From Rhipicephalus microplus (Eukaryota; Arthropoda; Arachnida; Ixodida; Ixodidae): 64,000 nucleotides of DNA. Below are positions 10,913 to 21,259 of this stretch, piece by piece. The notes beneath the pieces were generated by a model. It was not told where the DNA came from, made no database searches, and was given only the letters and a program-made list of their open reading frames with translations. Within the stretch, counting starts at the first letter, position 1, and each line of letters begins with the position of its first letter. A program made the translations under genes and the position numbers. The stretch lies in contig NC_134707.1 in assembly GCF_043290135.1 (NCBI RefSeq), positions 83,346,447 to 83,410,446 on the forward strand, written 5' to 3'.

Positions 10913-11929
10913 CTAATGGTTGGTTTGTTGATTATTGTGGTCCTGCAAGGCACGCATCAGCGCGCAGCGGGCGACTCCCACGTCGGGACCGTTAGGCCAA
11001 GCCTGTCGGCCCCTCCACGGGTCTGCTGGACGGCCCAAAGTTGGTCGGCCAGGAAAGAGCTGCGTAGGACCGCCTCCCACCTGACCGATGTAGTGTTGGG
11101 GTTGGGGTACATTGCCTTGCACTCCGAGAGCATGTGCGCCCGCGTGGATACATCTCCCACATGCGGCGCAAGCGTCATTGTGGAACACGTCAGGATAAAT
11201 AGCGTGAAGGTATCTCAGGTTAGGGTACGTGTCGGTCTGCAGTAGTCTGAGCGTAAGGGCCTGTGGCCTATTACGTTTTGGATGAGGGAGTGAATATAGT
11301 CTTCGCGCGAGGTAAAAATGTTTTGTTATTTCGTTGTACGTGGCAGGCGCGTCCCTGTTTTCCGCAACCCCGTCGTCCCCGAATCGCTGCCCGGTACCGG
11401 CGTGGTCGGTTAGCGCGCGCGCGGCCTCGTGGGCAGACTCGTTTAGGTTGAGGGGAGCACCTTGGACCTGTCCAACATGTGCAGGAAACCATATCAGTAC
11501 GTGGTGCTTGATATCGTCGTGGCTACCATTCTGGAGCACGCGCAGGGCTTTCATGGAGATTAAACCACGCTCGAAAGCGCCAATAACTGACCTAGCGTCC
11601 CTATAGATGACCTCCCTTTTACCTTCCAGGATGGCCAGGGCTATGGCCACTTGCTCGGCAATCATCGGATCATCAGTGTGAACCGATGCGCAGTTGGTGA
11701 TTTGCTGTTTGGAGTCGACGACGACTGCGGAGAAGGCGCGGCTCCCACGGTACGCTGTCGAATCGACCCAGCTGATGCAGCGCTCCTTACTGTAGACCTG
11801 CTTGAGAAGAGTGGCAGCTCTAGCCCGTCGCCTTCCACGATTGTGCTCGGGATGGACATTCCTCGGTATCGGTGCCACGGTGATGAGGTCGCGAATCTCA
11901 CGGGGCACCTGTCTCGTCTTCTCGTCCAC
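10913..11929 (-). pseudogene. LINE-a RNase H domain and Cys/His tail
   Basis: The RNase H domain is readable without a stop: WVDSTAY (first Asp), AEQVAIALA (Glu), YRDARSVI (Asp) and a late NESAHEAAR segment. Toward the C-terminus a CAACG...STRAHMLSEC motif is split by a frameshift near 11150; the correct tail (WEAVLRSSFLADQLWAV) continues in the neighbouring frame. The enzyme would remove RNA from the hybrid. Confidence 0.82.
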
Positions 11930-13639
11930 TTAGCCGGAGAGTGACCGAGCTCTCGGAGTACATGTCTGCCGGTCTGGGAGCTCGGAAACCGCGCGAGCTG
12001 GGCCCGCTTCTGTGCTTCGGCAATCTCCTCCAACGTACTGTGTACTCCGAGCTGGAGCAGGCGCTCGGTGCGCGTCCTGATTAGGATACCGAGGGCCCGC
12101 TTGGTAATCTCTCTGAGCAAGACGTTGATCTTGTCGTGCTCGGCACGCTGCCAATAGTGCATGGCCGCGACATATGAAAAGTGGCAGAGCACGAAGCTGT
12201 TGACCAGGCGGATTAGGTTGTCTTCCTTGAGGCCTTGGTAGCGTTTGGCCATTTACCGAACTTGCCGAACCGCGTTATCCGTCTTGGCGGCGAGCTTGAG
12301 TATAGCCTTGCCGTTGGAACCATTGGGTCATGCCGAAGACCCGAATGGAGTCGACTCTAGGTATTGCACCGCCATCTTCGGTGTAGAGCTTGATATCCCT
12401 ACTCGAGATCGGCTGCCAGTTTTGGGGCTTGGGCCCTCGCCTAGTGGGTTGGTAGAGGAGGAGCTCGGACTTGTTTGGGGAACATCTCAGGCCTGGTGAA
12501 CGGAGATAATCTTCCGTGGTTTCAATGGCCTCCTGCAGGGAGCGCTCGACTTGCCCGTCACTGCGACCTGTGCAATAAATGGTAATATCGTCCACGTAAA
12601 TTGTGTGGTTAATGCCTTCGATACATGAGAGCCTCTTGGACAACCCGACCATGAAAAGGTTGAACAGGGTGGGCGATATCACTTACCCTTGTGGCGTGCC
12701 ACGCGAGCCCAGCTCGATCTCCTCGGAGACAAGGTCTCCCACTCTGAGGGTGGCTCTCCTACGGGTCAAAAAAGATTTGACCTATTCGTAGAATCCGACT
12801 CCATGGCCGAGCTCAGCAATCGAGCGCAACACGAAAGAGTGAGCAACATTGTCGAAGGCTTTCTCTAAGCCGAGGCCGAGAATGGCCCGCATGTCTCGAG
12901 TGAGGCAGTCGATGACTTGGTGCTTGAGCAGCTTCATAGCGTCTTGCGTCTAAAGCATAGCCCGAAAACCAATCATGGTGTGCGGGTAGAGCCCATTGTC
13001 TTCCAAGTACCGAGTAAACCTATTGAGTACCATATGCTAGGCTACCTTTCCCACGCAGGATGTGAGCGAAATGGGGCACATATTGTCCTAGTTGGGTGGC
13101 CTCCCCAGCTTGATAATGAGCACGGTGCGTGCAACCTTCCACAGGTCGGGGACCTCGCCGCTCATCCATGCCTCGTTGATGACTGCGGCGAGGTAGGCGA
13201 TTGACCAGTCGTCCAGGTTGCGCAGGGTCGTATTAGTTAGGCCGTCGGGGCCCGCGGTAGACCTTCCATTGAGCCCATGGAGCGCCTGCCGAACCTCTTC
13301 GTGGCACATCTCGGCGTCCAGTTCAGTGTTGGCCGATCCCAAGTGCTCGGGGTACGTTGTTGCGGGGTTAGAGTCGACAGGGCGGTACTTTTGCATCAGC
13401 TGCTTCAAAACCTCCTCTTCTGAAGAGTACTGCTTGGCTTCGTGCATGGCTCGCGCTAGTACGTTCCGCTGGTTAGTTTTGGTGTTAGTCTCGCTGAGCA
13501 GGTGCTTGAGCAGGTTCCATGTCTTGCCATTACGCATTTGGCTGTCTACCGAGTTGCACACCTCGTCCCACTGCTGCTTGGAGAGGACGCGGCAGTGCTC
13601 CTCAATGGTCTTGTTTAGGTCGGAGATTTTCTTGCGCAA
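11930..13639 (-). pseudogene. LINE-a reverse transcriptase, broken
   Basis: The fingers part has STAGPDGLTNTTL (13088-13639), followed by about 400 bp in which the frame is lost, then the palm with the catalytic YVDD in HTIYVDDITIYC (12275-12682), then a thumb-like part (NSFVLCHFSYVAAMHYWQ, 11930-12252). The enzyme would make cDNA directly at the nicked chromosome. Several frameshifts. Confidence 0.85.
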
Positions 13640-13663
13640 CCTGCGATTGGGGCGCTGGCCTTT

Positions 13664-14600
13664 CTAGCGGGTGAGAAGTGACTGCTTGGCCTCGAGCAGG
13701 TGGGCAAGGCGGCGGTCCATTTTTTCAACCGGAAGGTCAGTACTAATATTCTTCGTGGTATTCATGACGTCCTCTCTGAGCTCTCTAATCCACTGCTCGA
13801 GGCTTGGCCTGGTTGCAGGTAGGAGTCGGTCGTTGCGGACTTTGCGAAACTGGTCCCAGTTTGTCCAAGAAAACTCCCATGCCCTCTGTCGGACCACTAA
13901 GAACTGCGTAACGAGGACGTAATGGTCGTGACCTAAGTCAATGTTCGAGTTGGCCCACTGTACATCGGCGAGATTCTTGACGAAGGTCAAGTCGGGAGTC
14001 GAGTCTCTGCAGGATGAAGTGCCCAACCGAGTGGGAAAGGCCCTGTCGGTGATTAGAATCAGGTCCATGTCAGTCGCGTTCTGCCACAGTTCCGCGCCCT
14101 TTCGGGTATTGTACGGGTTGCCTCAAGTGTGGTGCGGAGCATTAAAATCGCCCGCCACAACCAGGGGGTTGGGACCCGCCAGGTTGATGGCCTTCTTTAT
14201 GAGGGCCCTGAAGCACTGTCGTCGGTCCTTAGTGCTACTGTACACGTTGAGAAAAAAGATGCTGCTTTGGTCCGAGCTGTGCGGCAGAATCTCGGTCATG
14301 ACATATTCGGCGCTGCTGGTGGCTATTTTGAGGTCGTGAGAGATGTGTGTGAGCTTGTTACTGACCAAGGTGCAGACGCCCCGGTCATCAGAATTACGCG
14401 AGACGGGCTGGTAAACAGTCAGTGTGACGCTCGGGTTAATGTTTCCTGAAAAGAATGACGAGGGGTTTTTCGCTAGAGCATCGAATGAACTGCTGCAAGG
14501 ACACCTTTTTTACTGGGGAAGCCGCTGCAGTTCCATTGCCAAATGAGAAACGTCTCACTTGGCTTGGCCATCTTGGTGCTTTTGTGGGCTGGTGCTACCC
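13664..14600 (-). pseudogene. LINE-a AP-type endonuclease, broken
   Basis: Nicks the target DNA to prime reverse transcription. Visible motifs are the N-terminal WNCSGF (14473-14709 frame), the metal/catalytic GDFNAPH near 14130, DLTF, and the terminal GHDHYVL where the family has SDH. The frame changes between these pieces, so the enzyme is not encoded intact. Confidence 0.82.
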
Positions 14601-14756
14601 TGAGATTGACTAAAAATAGCGTGGACGATGGGGCCCGTAGCCGCTGGGCTGGGGTTCTATGATGGCAGTTGAGGTCAGAGCGGGTTTCACTACACTTTCG
14701 AGAAAGCACTCTACTTTGGATACTCGGTCATTTTGCGCGGCCTGGGTGATCTGCAG

Positions 14757-15189
14757 TTAGGCGAAATTCTCCCCGAGCTTATTGATACTTTCACTGAGTG
14801 CGGATAGCGTGTCTCGAAGCTCAGACCTGGCTCGAATCGTTACACCTTCCTGTTCGTAGGCGACGGCCCTCTTCTTGGGAGCACTTTGACCCTCACTGCT
14901 GCTGTCGCCGGCTTCAGTGCTGTGCACCTCCATGGGTAGGGGCAGTGTATCAGCGACGCAAGAGGTGGTTGGTTGCGGTGGTGGGTTCCTCGCGTTCCTA
15001 ATCTCGGCAATTTCGGACATAAGCCTGTTTATGGTTTCCCTCTTCGCAGCGTTTTCGCATTCCAGCTGGGAAATCTCGCGCGCGCTCTCCGCGTACTGTG
15101 GGAGTGACCACGTATCTCCTATGTCTCTAAAAATTACCTGCCTAGACGTGGGTAGTGCTCGGAGGAAATTTGAATGGCAATTTGCTTAA
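14757..15189 (-). pseudogene. LINE-a ORF1 fragment
   Basis: Short minus frame with MSEIAEIRNARN and a charged, Ser/Glu-rich middle (DSSSEGQSAPKKRA), ending in a heptad-like SALSESINKLGE. It sits directly 5' of the endonuclease, the place of a LINE ORF1, which would be an RNA-binding protein. No CCHC or RRM is visible; assignment rests mainly on position. Confidence 0.5.
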
Positions 15190-15199
15190 AAGCAGTCGA

Positions 15200-15905
15200 T
15201 GAATGATCAACCAGCCGCAGAAATCCTGCCGCTGCACATGGGTAGCGTGTTGCGCCTTAGGCAGTCGCGGCTGTTTCACCATACTGCTTCATGTCATTGC
15301 GAAGCTTGGGACAGACGTACATTTCGCGCATACGGGAAAACGTCCGTGTGAAGCCCATATGGTCCGGTGATGGCTCGACATGAGAGGCACGTAAAATGTC
15401 ATCCCGTAGTATAAACGGCACAGGGAAGTAGGTGGCAGCGGTTGAGTGAAAAGGTAATCTATAAAGGACGCCATTGCGGAGGCAAAACGATGATAGTATA
15501 CGGGCGAACGTACCAGGTGGCTATTACGCACCTCTGAATCATCGCGCTGCTGCATGCTCATGTCACATGGTGTGGAGACGGAAGGTAATGAGTCTTCTTC
15601 ATCAACGTCGACTTGCGAATGTTGAAACGGAGCACACGAGAAGCAGTTAGCGTCTGTGCGTTTGCGCCCGTACTTGAACGTGATTGTAATGTCGTACTCT
15701 TGTAAATGAAGACTACAGAGTGCAGGACGGCTAGATGGATCCAGCACAGGTAACAGCGGTCTGTCACGACACGAGATGGTCGGCTGTACAGATATGCTCG
15801 AAACATAGCAATAGTCCTGCCAAGCATTGCCAAGCACTGCCAAGCATTGCTTCTCTGTAGTGGAATAGTTTCTTTCAGCTTGTGACAAAGTACCAATTGC
15901 ATAAG
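15200..15905 (-). pseudogene. Old gypsy G4: RNase H end and integrase zinc domain (left part)
   Basis: Minus-strand text TLSQAERNYSTTEKQ, LHLQEYDITITFKYG and, near 15270-15380, the start of an integrase H2C2 domain (HMGFTRTFSRM). It begins exactly at the left end of G3. The preceding part of the same protein is found on the other side of G3 at 21260 and beyond, so G4 is the target into which G3 jumped. It ends at LINE-a near 15200. Stops and shifts throughout. Confidence 0.8.
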
Positions 15906-16050
15906 TGAAACGGGGTGTTGAACCAGCAGGAGTTGACTCGGCGAACGAAAGCTTTATTTAGCGCAAGGGCTAACTGAACGCAAGCCTGCGATCACAGCAA
16001 GTCTTCTTCTTTTTCTATATTCGAGCTCCATGCCCACTGCCCTCGTTACA
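15906..16050 (-). repeat. 3' LTR of G3
   Basis: 145 bp, plus-strand TGAAACGGGG...CGTTACA, matching 20886-20972 joined to about 21200-21259. Confidence 0.9.
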
Positions 16051-16086
16051 ATCACCCCCGGGCTATGAGGGAGCCATCCTGGCGAC

Positions 16087-16803
16087 CTATGGACAGGTGG
16101 ACACAGAAGGGTCATGGTATGGCTTGAGCCGAGAGATGTGTACGATTTCTTGTCCCCGACGGCGCTTGTCCGGAGATGCATCCAGCGGCTCGACCAGGTA
16201 GTTGACAGGGGATGTTTGGCGTACAACTCGATGAGGGCCATGGTACCTGGACGAAAGCTTGTGGGAGAGTCCTGTAGGAGTAGAAGGAATCCATAACCAC
16301 ACCAGTGAGTTTGGAGCAAAGCTCATAGGCGTGGTTGACGCGTCGTGGCGATGTTTTTGGCGCGTATAGTCATGTGACGTGAACGCACGAGCAAGCTTCC
16401 GACATCCTTCAGCGTGTGCTGCTGCTCGAGAAACGGTAGTCATCTCTGAAGGGTCAGGTCGATAAGGAAAGGCAAGGCACTCCTTTTCAAGTACACTGTA
16501 ATTCTTTTCGGCTTTACTGAGGGTGTGGCTGGCATAGGCAACGACGTACTCGTCAAAGCCATCCTTGCGTTGGGCCAGTATGGCCCCTAGCGCGACACCA
16601 CTAGCGTCTGTAAGAAGATCCGTTAGAGCAGACGGATCAAAATGTCGGAGTATGGGAGGCGTGATGAGGAGCCGTTGCAGTTCCTGAAATGCATCATCAC
16701 ACGCCTGCGACCACGCTGACAAATCGAACTTCCGGCAAGAAGATTGGTCAAGGGGGCGATAATGGAGGCGAAATTGCGGACGTAGCGCCAGAAGTAAGAA
16801 CAT
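16087..16803 (-). pseudogene. pol RNase H fused in frame to integrase C-terminus (internal deletion) in G3
   Basis: The frame reads RNase H start ([26 protein letters not shown]) and then passes directly, without a stop, to the end of integrase ([50 protein letters not shown]). The second half of RNase H, the H2C2 domain and the DDE core are missing, roughly 1.2 kb judged against G2. Such a product could not integrate cDNA. Confidence 0.88.
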
Positions 16804-17444
16804 AGGCCGATGAAGCTTCGAAGCTCTTTGATGGTGGTTGGCTTTGGGAACTCCGGGGCTGCATCAAGTTTCGTAGGATCCGGGAGAATGTCGTCCTTAG
16901 AAACTACATGGCTGAGAATTACAAGCTTGCGAGCACCGAAGTGGCATTTGTTCAAGTTAAGTTGAAGTCCCGCCGTGGAAAGGCACGTAAGAACTTGCTC
17001 GAGGCGGCTGAGGTGGGTCGCAAAGTCACTTGAAAATACCACAATGTCGTCCAAATAAGAGAGACACGTTTTCAATTTCAGACCTCCCAAGATGGTATCC
17101 ATCATCCTTTCGAAAGTGGCAGGCGCATTGCAGAGGCCAAAGGGCATTACGGTGAATTCATATAGTCCACCCGGTGTTACAATGGCTGCCTTCGGGCGGT
17201 CACCCTCTGCCATGGGCACCTGCCAGTAGCCGGAGCGTAAATCTAACGAAGAAAAGAACTCTGCACCTTCTAGGTAGTCCAGAGCATCTTCGATGCGCGG
17301 CAGAGGGTATACGTCTTTGCGTGTTATCTTGTGTAGTCGGCGGTAGTCAACAAAGCACCGGATGGATCCGTCTTTTTTCTTGACGAGAACAACCGGTGAA
17401 GCCCAGGGACTGTTGGAGGGCTCGATGATGCCACGTTTCAACAT
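16623..17444 (-). pseudogene. pol reverse transcriptase of G3
   Basis: Open for 273 codons. Motifs: [47 protein letters not shown], the catalytic YLDD in [11 protein letters not shown], and the thumb [16 protein letters not shown]. The catalytic residues are present, so this domain itself looks intact, but it is cut off from protease by a stop and from RNase H by a frameshift near 16720. Confidence 0.88.
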
Positions 17445-17483
17445 GTCGTCTACTTGTTCGTTGATGACACGGCGTTCAGCAGA

Positions 17484-18293
17484 TTACACTTGGTACGGAC
17501 GCTGTCTTAACGGGGCTTGTTGACTGGTGTCAATACGGTGAACGACCGCAGAGGTTCGGCCTAAGCCTGACTGGTCACGATCGAATGAAGAGCGAAAGCG
17601 GAGTAGAAGATTTATAATCTCTTCGCGCTGAGTTGGTGCGAGCTCAGAGTCGATGGCATCCAAGAATACGTCGAGAACATCATTAGTCGTGTTGGTAGGA
17701 GTGAAAGCACAAATTGGGAGCGAAACCGTAGAATCGGGTATAGTAGCCGGAAGAATGCACTCGTAAGGTTCGTAGCTTCCCAGACATTCTCCACGTAGTA
17801 GGGATGACGGGCTGTCCGAGGTATTGCACACATAAATGGCAGCGTGACCGTTGCGAAAACCGACGACGGCAAACGAAAGCATGATATTTCGACGGCACGC
17901 AGATGGGACCGATGGCATAAACAACACAGGCGATTTCGGAGGGAAGGCACACGACACCGAGACAACAACAGCTGAGAAAGGCGCAATGTCAACGTCAGAA
18001 GCAGCAAACACTTTACACGAAGTGCCATCGTCGGGGTCATAGCACGGCACAGATCATGCGAGTTCGGAACGAGCACAGTCGACCAAAGCAGAATTTGACG
18101 AAAGTCCCATCCAAGAATAACGTCATGTGAAGAACTGAATAAAACTACAAATGTGACAACGTACATCGCACCTTGAATGACGACTCGTGCAGTGCACAAA
18201 GCTGAAGGCTGAATACGATGGGACGTAGCTGTCTGCAAAGATAGGTCGGTAAGTTGCGTCGTCACTTTCTTCAAGTTTCGGCACAATTTCTCG
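17484..18293 (-). pseudogene. pol protease end and linker of G3
   Basis: Protease C-terminal half: KKVTTQLTDLSLQTATSH and the DVILGWDF motif conserved in gypsy proteases. The linker to RT follows in another frame (RHNIMLSFAVVGFRNG, DRDQSGLGRTSAVVHRID, LRQRPYQV). A stop separates it from RT at about 17484. Confidence 0.8.
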
Positions 18294-18297
18294 TTAA

Positions 18298-18813
18298 CCC
18301 TTTCGGCCCTGGCGGTGTCAATTGACACCACCGCACAACATTTCCCCTAGTATCTCAGAAACGCAACCAATACTGCTCATTCTTGGGGGCGTAGTTCTTC
18401 ATTGATCTCCACTGTAATTTACATCAATATTGCGGCACGTTTGTGGAAGTACCAGCAACAAAAAAGAAGAAGTGCGACCGAGGTCTTCCGTGAAGCCGAG
18501 GCGCGTAAGCTGAGGCGGGTAAGCGCCATTTTCGGGACGACGCACCAAAGCTGTTTTAGTGAGTATAAGGCTGAAAAGTAAGACGTTGGTTTTCATTTTG
18601 TGTACACCATTGATGGGCAGGAAAAAAGAAGCCATTTTCTTCTTTTTTCAATCTCTGGGCCCTAATTACCTAATTGGATGCCACATTAAATAATCCAAAA
18701 ATGCTTCTACCAGTGGCTCAATTTTTTGTTTGGCGTCTTCTGAGGTCCTAACTACAGAAAAAACGCGCAAGAATGTGTATCCGACCGAAATAAAAAATCC
18801 AGGGTTGAAAGGG
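18298..18813. mobile_element. piggyBac-like MITE in G3 protease
   Basis: 516 bp with inverted ends CCCTTTCGGCCCTGG and CCCTTTCAACCCTGG. It is flanked by TTAA (18294-18297) and CTAA (18814-18817), the TTAA target typical of piggyBac elements with one base decayed. Protease coding continues on both sides. A perfect palindrome GGTGTCAATTGACACC lies just inside the left end. No transposase frame, so it would have moved in trans. Confidence 0.82.
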
Positions 18814-18817
18814 CTAA

Positions 18818-18890
18818 TTACAGATACGGCAGCTCCAGTGTCAACAAGTCTGTGCACCCTAATATCAATAATATAAAGTTCGATTTCGTT
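18818..18890 (-). pseudogene. pol protease of G3, active-site exon-like piece
   Basis: Minus text VHRLVDTGAAVSVI contains an intact retropepsin active-site motif. It is cut after this point by the TTAA-flanked element at 18298-18813; the rest of the protease lies beyond that element. Confidence 0.8.
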
Positions 18891-18897
18891 CGGAAAA

Positions 18898-19509
18898 CAG
18901 CAGTTAGGTCATGAAATTTTCGCTGCCAACGCAGTTCTTGCCTCCGGAACTGCGCCTGTCAGTTTTCCCCTCGCGGTAGGCTGTCGCGACGTAACATTGG
19001 AGAAATAGATCTGCGACGAGGAGAAGGCGAACGGCTTGAGCCGGATTGGCGGCAACCGGGACGTACGTCTAGAGGTGGATCGGCAGGAACGGGATGTCGC
19101 GACTGAGTGGGCATGTAGTCTGAGGCCCCTGCAATGTGAGAAGGGAAGCTGCGACGGCAGCAGTGACGAGCTATGTGGCCTGGGATGCCACATGAAACAC
19201 ATATTGGCCGATTATCCGGAGTGCGCCATTGGCTGACGGTAGGGGCACTTGTCGCTGAATAAGGTACCGGAAACGGTTATGCAGGCGGCGGCTTCATATA
19301 AACGTTCCGAGTTCTTTCGTATACAGCCGGAAACGCGACAGTCAACGGACTGGCAGGTGGCGTCGATGAATAAACGTGGCGAGTTGCTTCGTAGATAGCC
19401 GGAGACGATGGAGCGCGTGGCCGAGCAACAGCGGCTGCATATGTTAGTGGTGCGGTAACAGATGGTGGAGCCTGAGCTGGCGGCAATGCTTCGGCAACTT
19501 GCTATTCAG
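18898..19509 (-). pseudogene. gag: gag of G3, proline-rich and nucleocapsid part
   Basis: A Pro/Ala-rich stretch (PPAQAPPSVTAPLTYAAAVA) corresponds to the linker of G2 gag. A CCHC zinc knuckle CVSCGIPGHIARHC is readable near 19165-19206, followed by an Arg/Ser-Pro-rich tail. The knuckle binds RNA in the particle. The frame holds stops. Confidence 0.78.
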
Positions 19510-20044
19510 GGCCAAACCTCATAAGCGCGAAAATGCACGCGACAGCGACGAGCGACGCTATGAGCGACGAAACAGGACGTCCGCGCGACGTGTCGCGTGC
19601 TCGTTTTCGCGTGACCGCTCGGTTCTCCAGATTTGGAAACCGTCGCTCATCGCCCGGAAGTGCTGGGCTCAAGCAGCCAATAACGAAATACCGGAAAAGA
19701 CAACGACTACAAAGGTGCACGTGACCCTGCCCGAGTCACGTATGTGGAACAAGAAATAACGCAATGTTTATTACGCGTGTGCATATAAAAAAGTGCTGCA
19801 AGGCAATAATAAACACTTTCCGTTGTATTACACAACAATATATCTTATTTTTAAACTGCATACCGCTCGCTACGCGGTTTTCTTGGTGCGAGTACACGGC
19901 CTCATGCCAGCAACAGTGGAATTCGCTCGCCGAAGCCGTCGCGTAAATGAGGTTTGCCTGCACTAGCGACTGATCGCGCGAAGACGATCTACGTCGCGTC
20001 GCTTGTCGCTGTCGCGTGCATTTTCGCGCTTATGAGGTTTGGCC
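19510..20044. mobile_element. MITE-like element with about 40 bp terminal inverted repeats
   Basis: Ends are GGCCAAACCTCATAAGCGCG and its reverse complement; the inverted match continues for about 40 bp, through GAAAATGCACGCGACAGCGAC. TTCA stands on both sides and gag reading resumes across it, so the element inserted into gag of G3. About 535 bp, no transposase frame. Superfamily unknown; a 4 bp TTCA duplication is suggestive, not decisive, because one end has an extra G. Confidence 0.8.
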
Positions 20045-20148
20045 TTCAATGACCTGGCGAAGCGACGGCGATAAGGGTGCCATCGGCTCGGTAGTTCTGG
20101 TGATTATAGATAGCTGCCGGGCGACCTCCTCGCGTATGAATTGCTTTA

Positions 20149-20800
20149 TTAGTGGCTAATTAAAGCAGAGTAGTCGGCTGTGTCAAGGTGATAGTCGAGG
20201 GATGAGAGGTCCGTGGTGTCTTGAGCAGTGCAACGTGTGGAAGCACGTTGCCTACGCAGCTCATCATAACTTTGGCAGAGCTGAATCACCTCGGCGACCG
20301 TCTGGGGACACTTCGCAGCAAGCATTTGGAATGCATCGTCGTCGATTCCTTTCATGATGTTTTTATCTTGCCTGCCTCATCCAGAGTCGGGTTGACGAGC
20401 TGGCAGAGGAAGAGCACATCTTCGATGCAGCTCGTGAAAGTCTCATCTGTTCTCTGTACTCTGCCACGAAAGCGCTGTTCAGCACAAAGGCGGCGGACAG
20501 CAGGACGTCCAAACACTTCCGAGAGGGTTTTTGCCGATTCCGACCAGGTACTGAAATCACTTTGATGATTCCTGTACCATAGTTTCGCCACGTCGGTCAG
20601 GTAAAAACTCACATTTGTGAGCTTACCGGCTACGTTCCACTTATTGTACGCACTCACCAATTCATACTCGGATATCCAGTTGTCCCCATTTTAGTCCTCT
20701 GTGGCACCAAATATGGGGGGGGGGGGGTCGCGCTGCCGGAGAGCGCGCGCAGAAGACAGGTATGGGTGCGAGACATGGAGTGGCGGCCTGAGACGGTCCC
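20149..20800 (-). pseudogene. gag: gag of G3, capsid part
   Basis: Capsid text in two frames: WNVAGKLTNVSFYLTDVAKLWYRN...VFGRPAVRRL (20352-20660) and KGIDDDAFQMLAAKCPQTVAEVIQLCQS (20149-20355). Both closely parallel gag of G2, so the two families are related. A G-run near 20717 interrupts the N-terminal region. Gag continues at plus coordinates below 19510 after a MITE. Confidence 0.82.
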
Positions 20801-20866
20801 GGATAAGTCATTGCAGAAGGTGGTTGGAGTGTGCGGCTGCGAAGTTCCAGGGTGAGGACCAGATGT

Positions 20867-20883
20867 ACCCAGCACTTCCACCA
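20867..20883 (-). promoter_or_regulatory. Primer-binding site of G3
   Basis: Minus-strand TGGTGGAAGTGCTGGG directly after the 5' LTR; one change from the motif of G5 and G1. Confidence 0.6.
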
Positions 20884-20885
20884 CT

Positions 20886-21259
20886 TGAAACGGGGTGTTG
20901 AACCAGCAGGAGTTGACTCGGCGAACGAAAGCTTTATTTAGCGCAAGGGCTAACTGAACGCAAGCCTGCGATTGTTTGTTTGTTTGTTTGTTTGTTTGTT
21001 TGTTTGTTTGTTTGTTTGTTTGTTTGTTTGTTTGTTTGTTTGTTTGTTTGTACCCTCTAATCCATGGCTCGTACCCACTCTCGGGGATTGGCCAAGAGAA
21101 CATATAGTCTCATATGGACGATAACTGCATTATTGCTTACAATGGGGAAAAAAAAGGGGGGGGGGGGAGTTGTATAGTGAAGACAGTATGTTAAAAAAAA
21201 TCCCAGCAAGTCTTCTTCTTTTTCTGTATTCGAGCTCCATGCCCACTGCCCTCGTTACA
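20886..21259 (-). repeat. 5' LTR of G3, interrupted by an insert
   Basis: The LTR is identical in plan to 15906-16050, but about 227 bp are inserted after GCGAT at 20972; LTR sequence resumes at about 21200. The minus-strand PBS-like TGGTGGAAGTGCTGGG follows directly (plus 20867-20883). Confidence 0.88.
20973..21199 (-). mobile_element. Short non-LTR-like insert with (CAAA)n tail
   Basis: Within the G3 LTR. On the minus strand it ends in about 20 CAAA units (plus GTTT, 20973-21051), a tail style of LINEs and SINEs, preceded by GGCCAATCCCCGAGAGTGGG text, and contains a C-run (plus G-run at about 21157-21168). Probably a 5'-truncated LINE or a SINE; family not identified. Confidence 0.5.

Larger units (their letters stand above)
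10905..15190 (-). mobile_element. I-like non-LTR retrotransposon (LINE-a), decayed
   Basis: Minus-strand order is an ORF1 remnant, AP-type endonuclease, reverse transcriptase with YVDD, then a C-terminal RNase H and a Cys/His motif. A C-terminal RNase H behind an AP-endonuclease and RT is typical of the I group of LINEs. The 5' end touches the old gypsy G4 near 15190-15200, where coding text switches abruptly. All domains are split by frameshifts. Confidence 0.85.
15906..21259 (-). mobile_element. Nested Ty3/gypsy retrotransposon G3, internally deleted
   Basis: Bounded by LTRs at 15906-16050 and 20886-21259 (TGTAACGAGG...GTTTCA on the minus strand). It lies within the RNase H coding region of older gypsy G4. 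The LTRs, ignoring a later insert, differ at only about two of 145 positions. Only three flanking bases (AAG) match, so a full target duplication is not evident. The interior has two MITE insertions, many stops, and lacks the second half of RNase H plus the integrase zinc and core domains. Confidence 0.9.

Noticed and set aside
20973..21102. Frame with long NKQT-type repeats on the minus strand
   Set aside because: Translation of the CAAA microsatellite.
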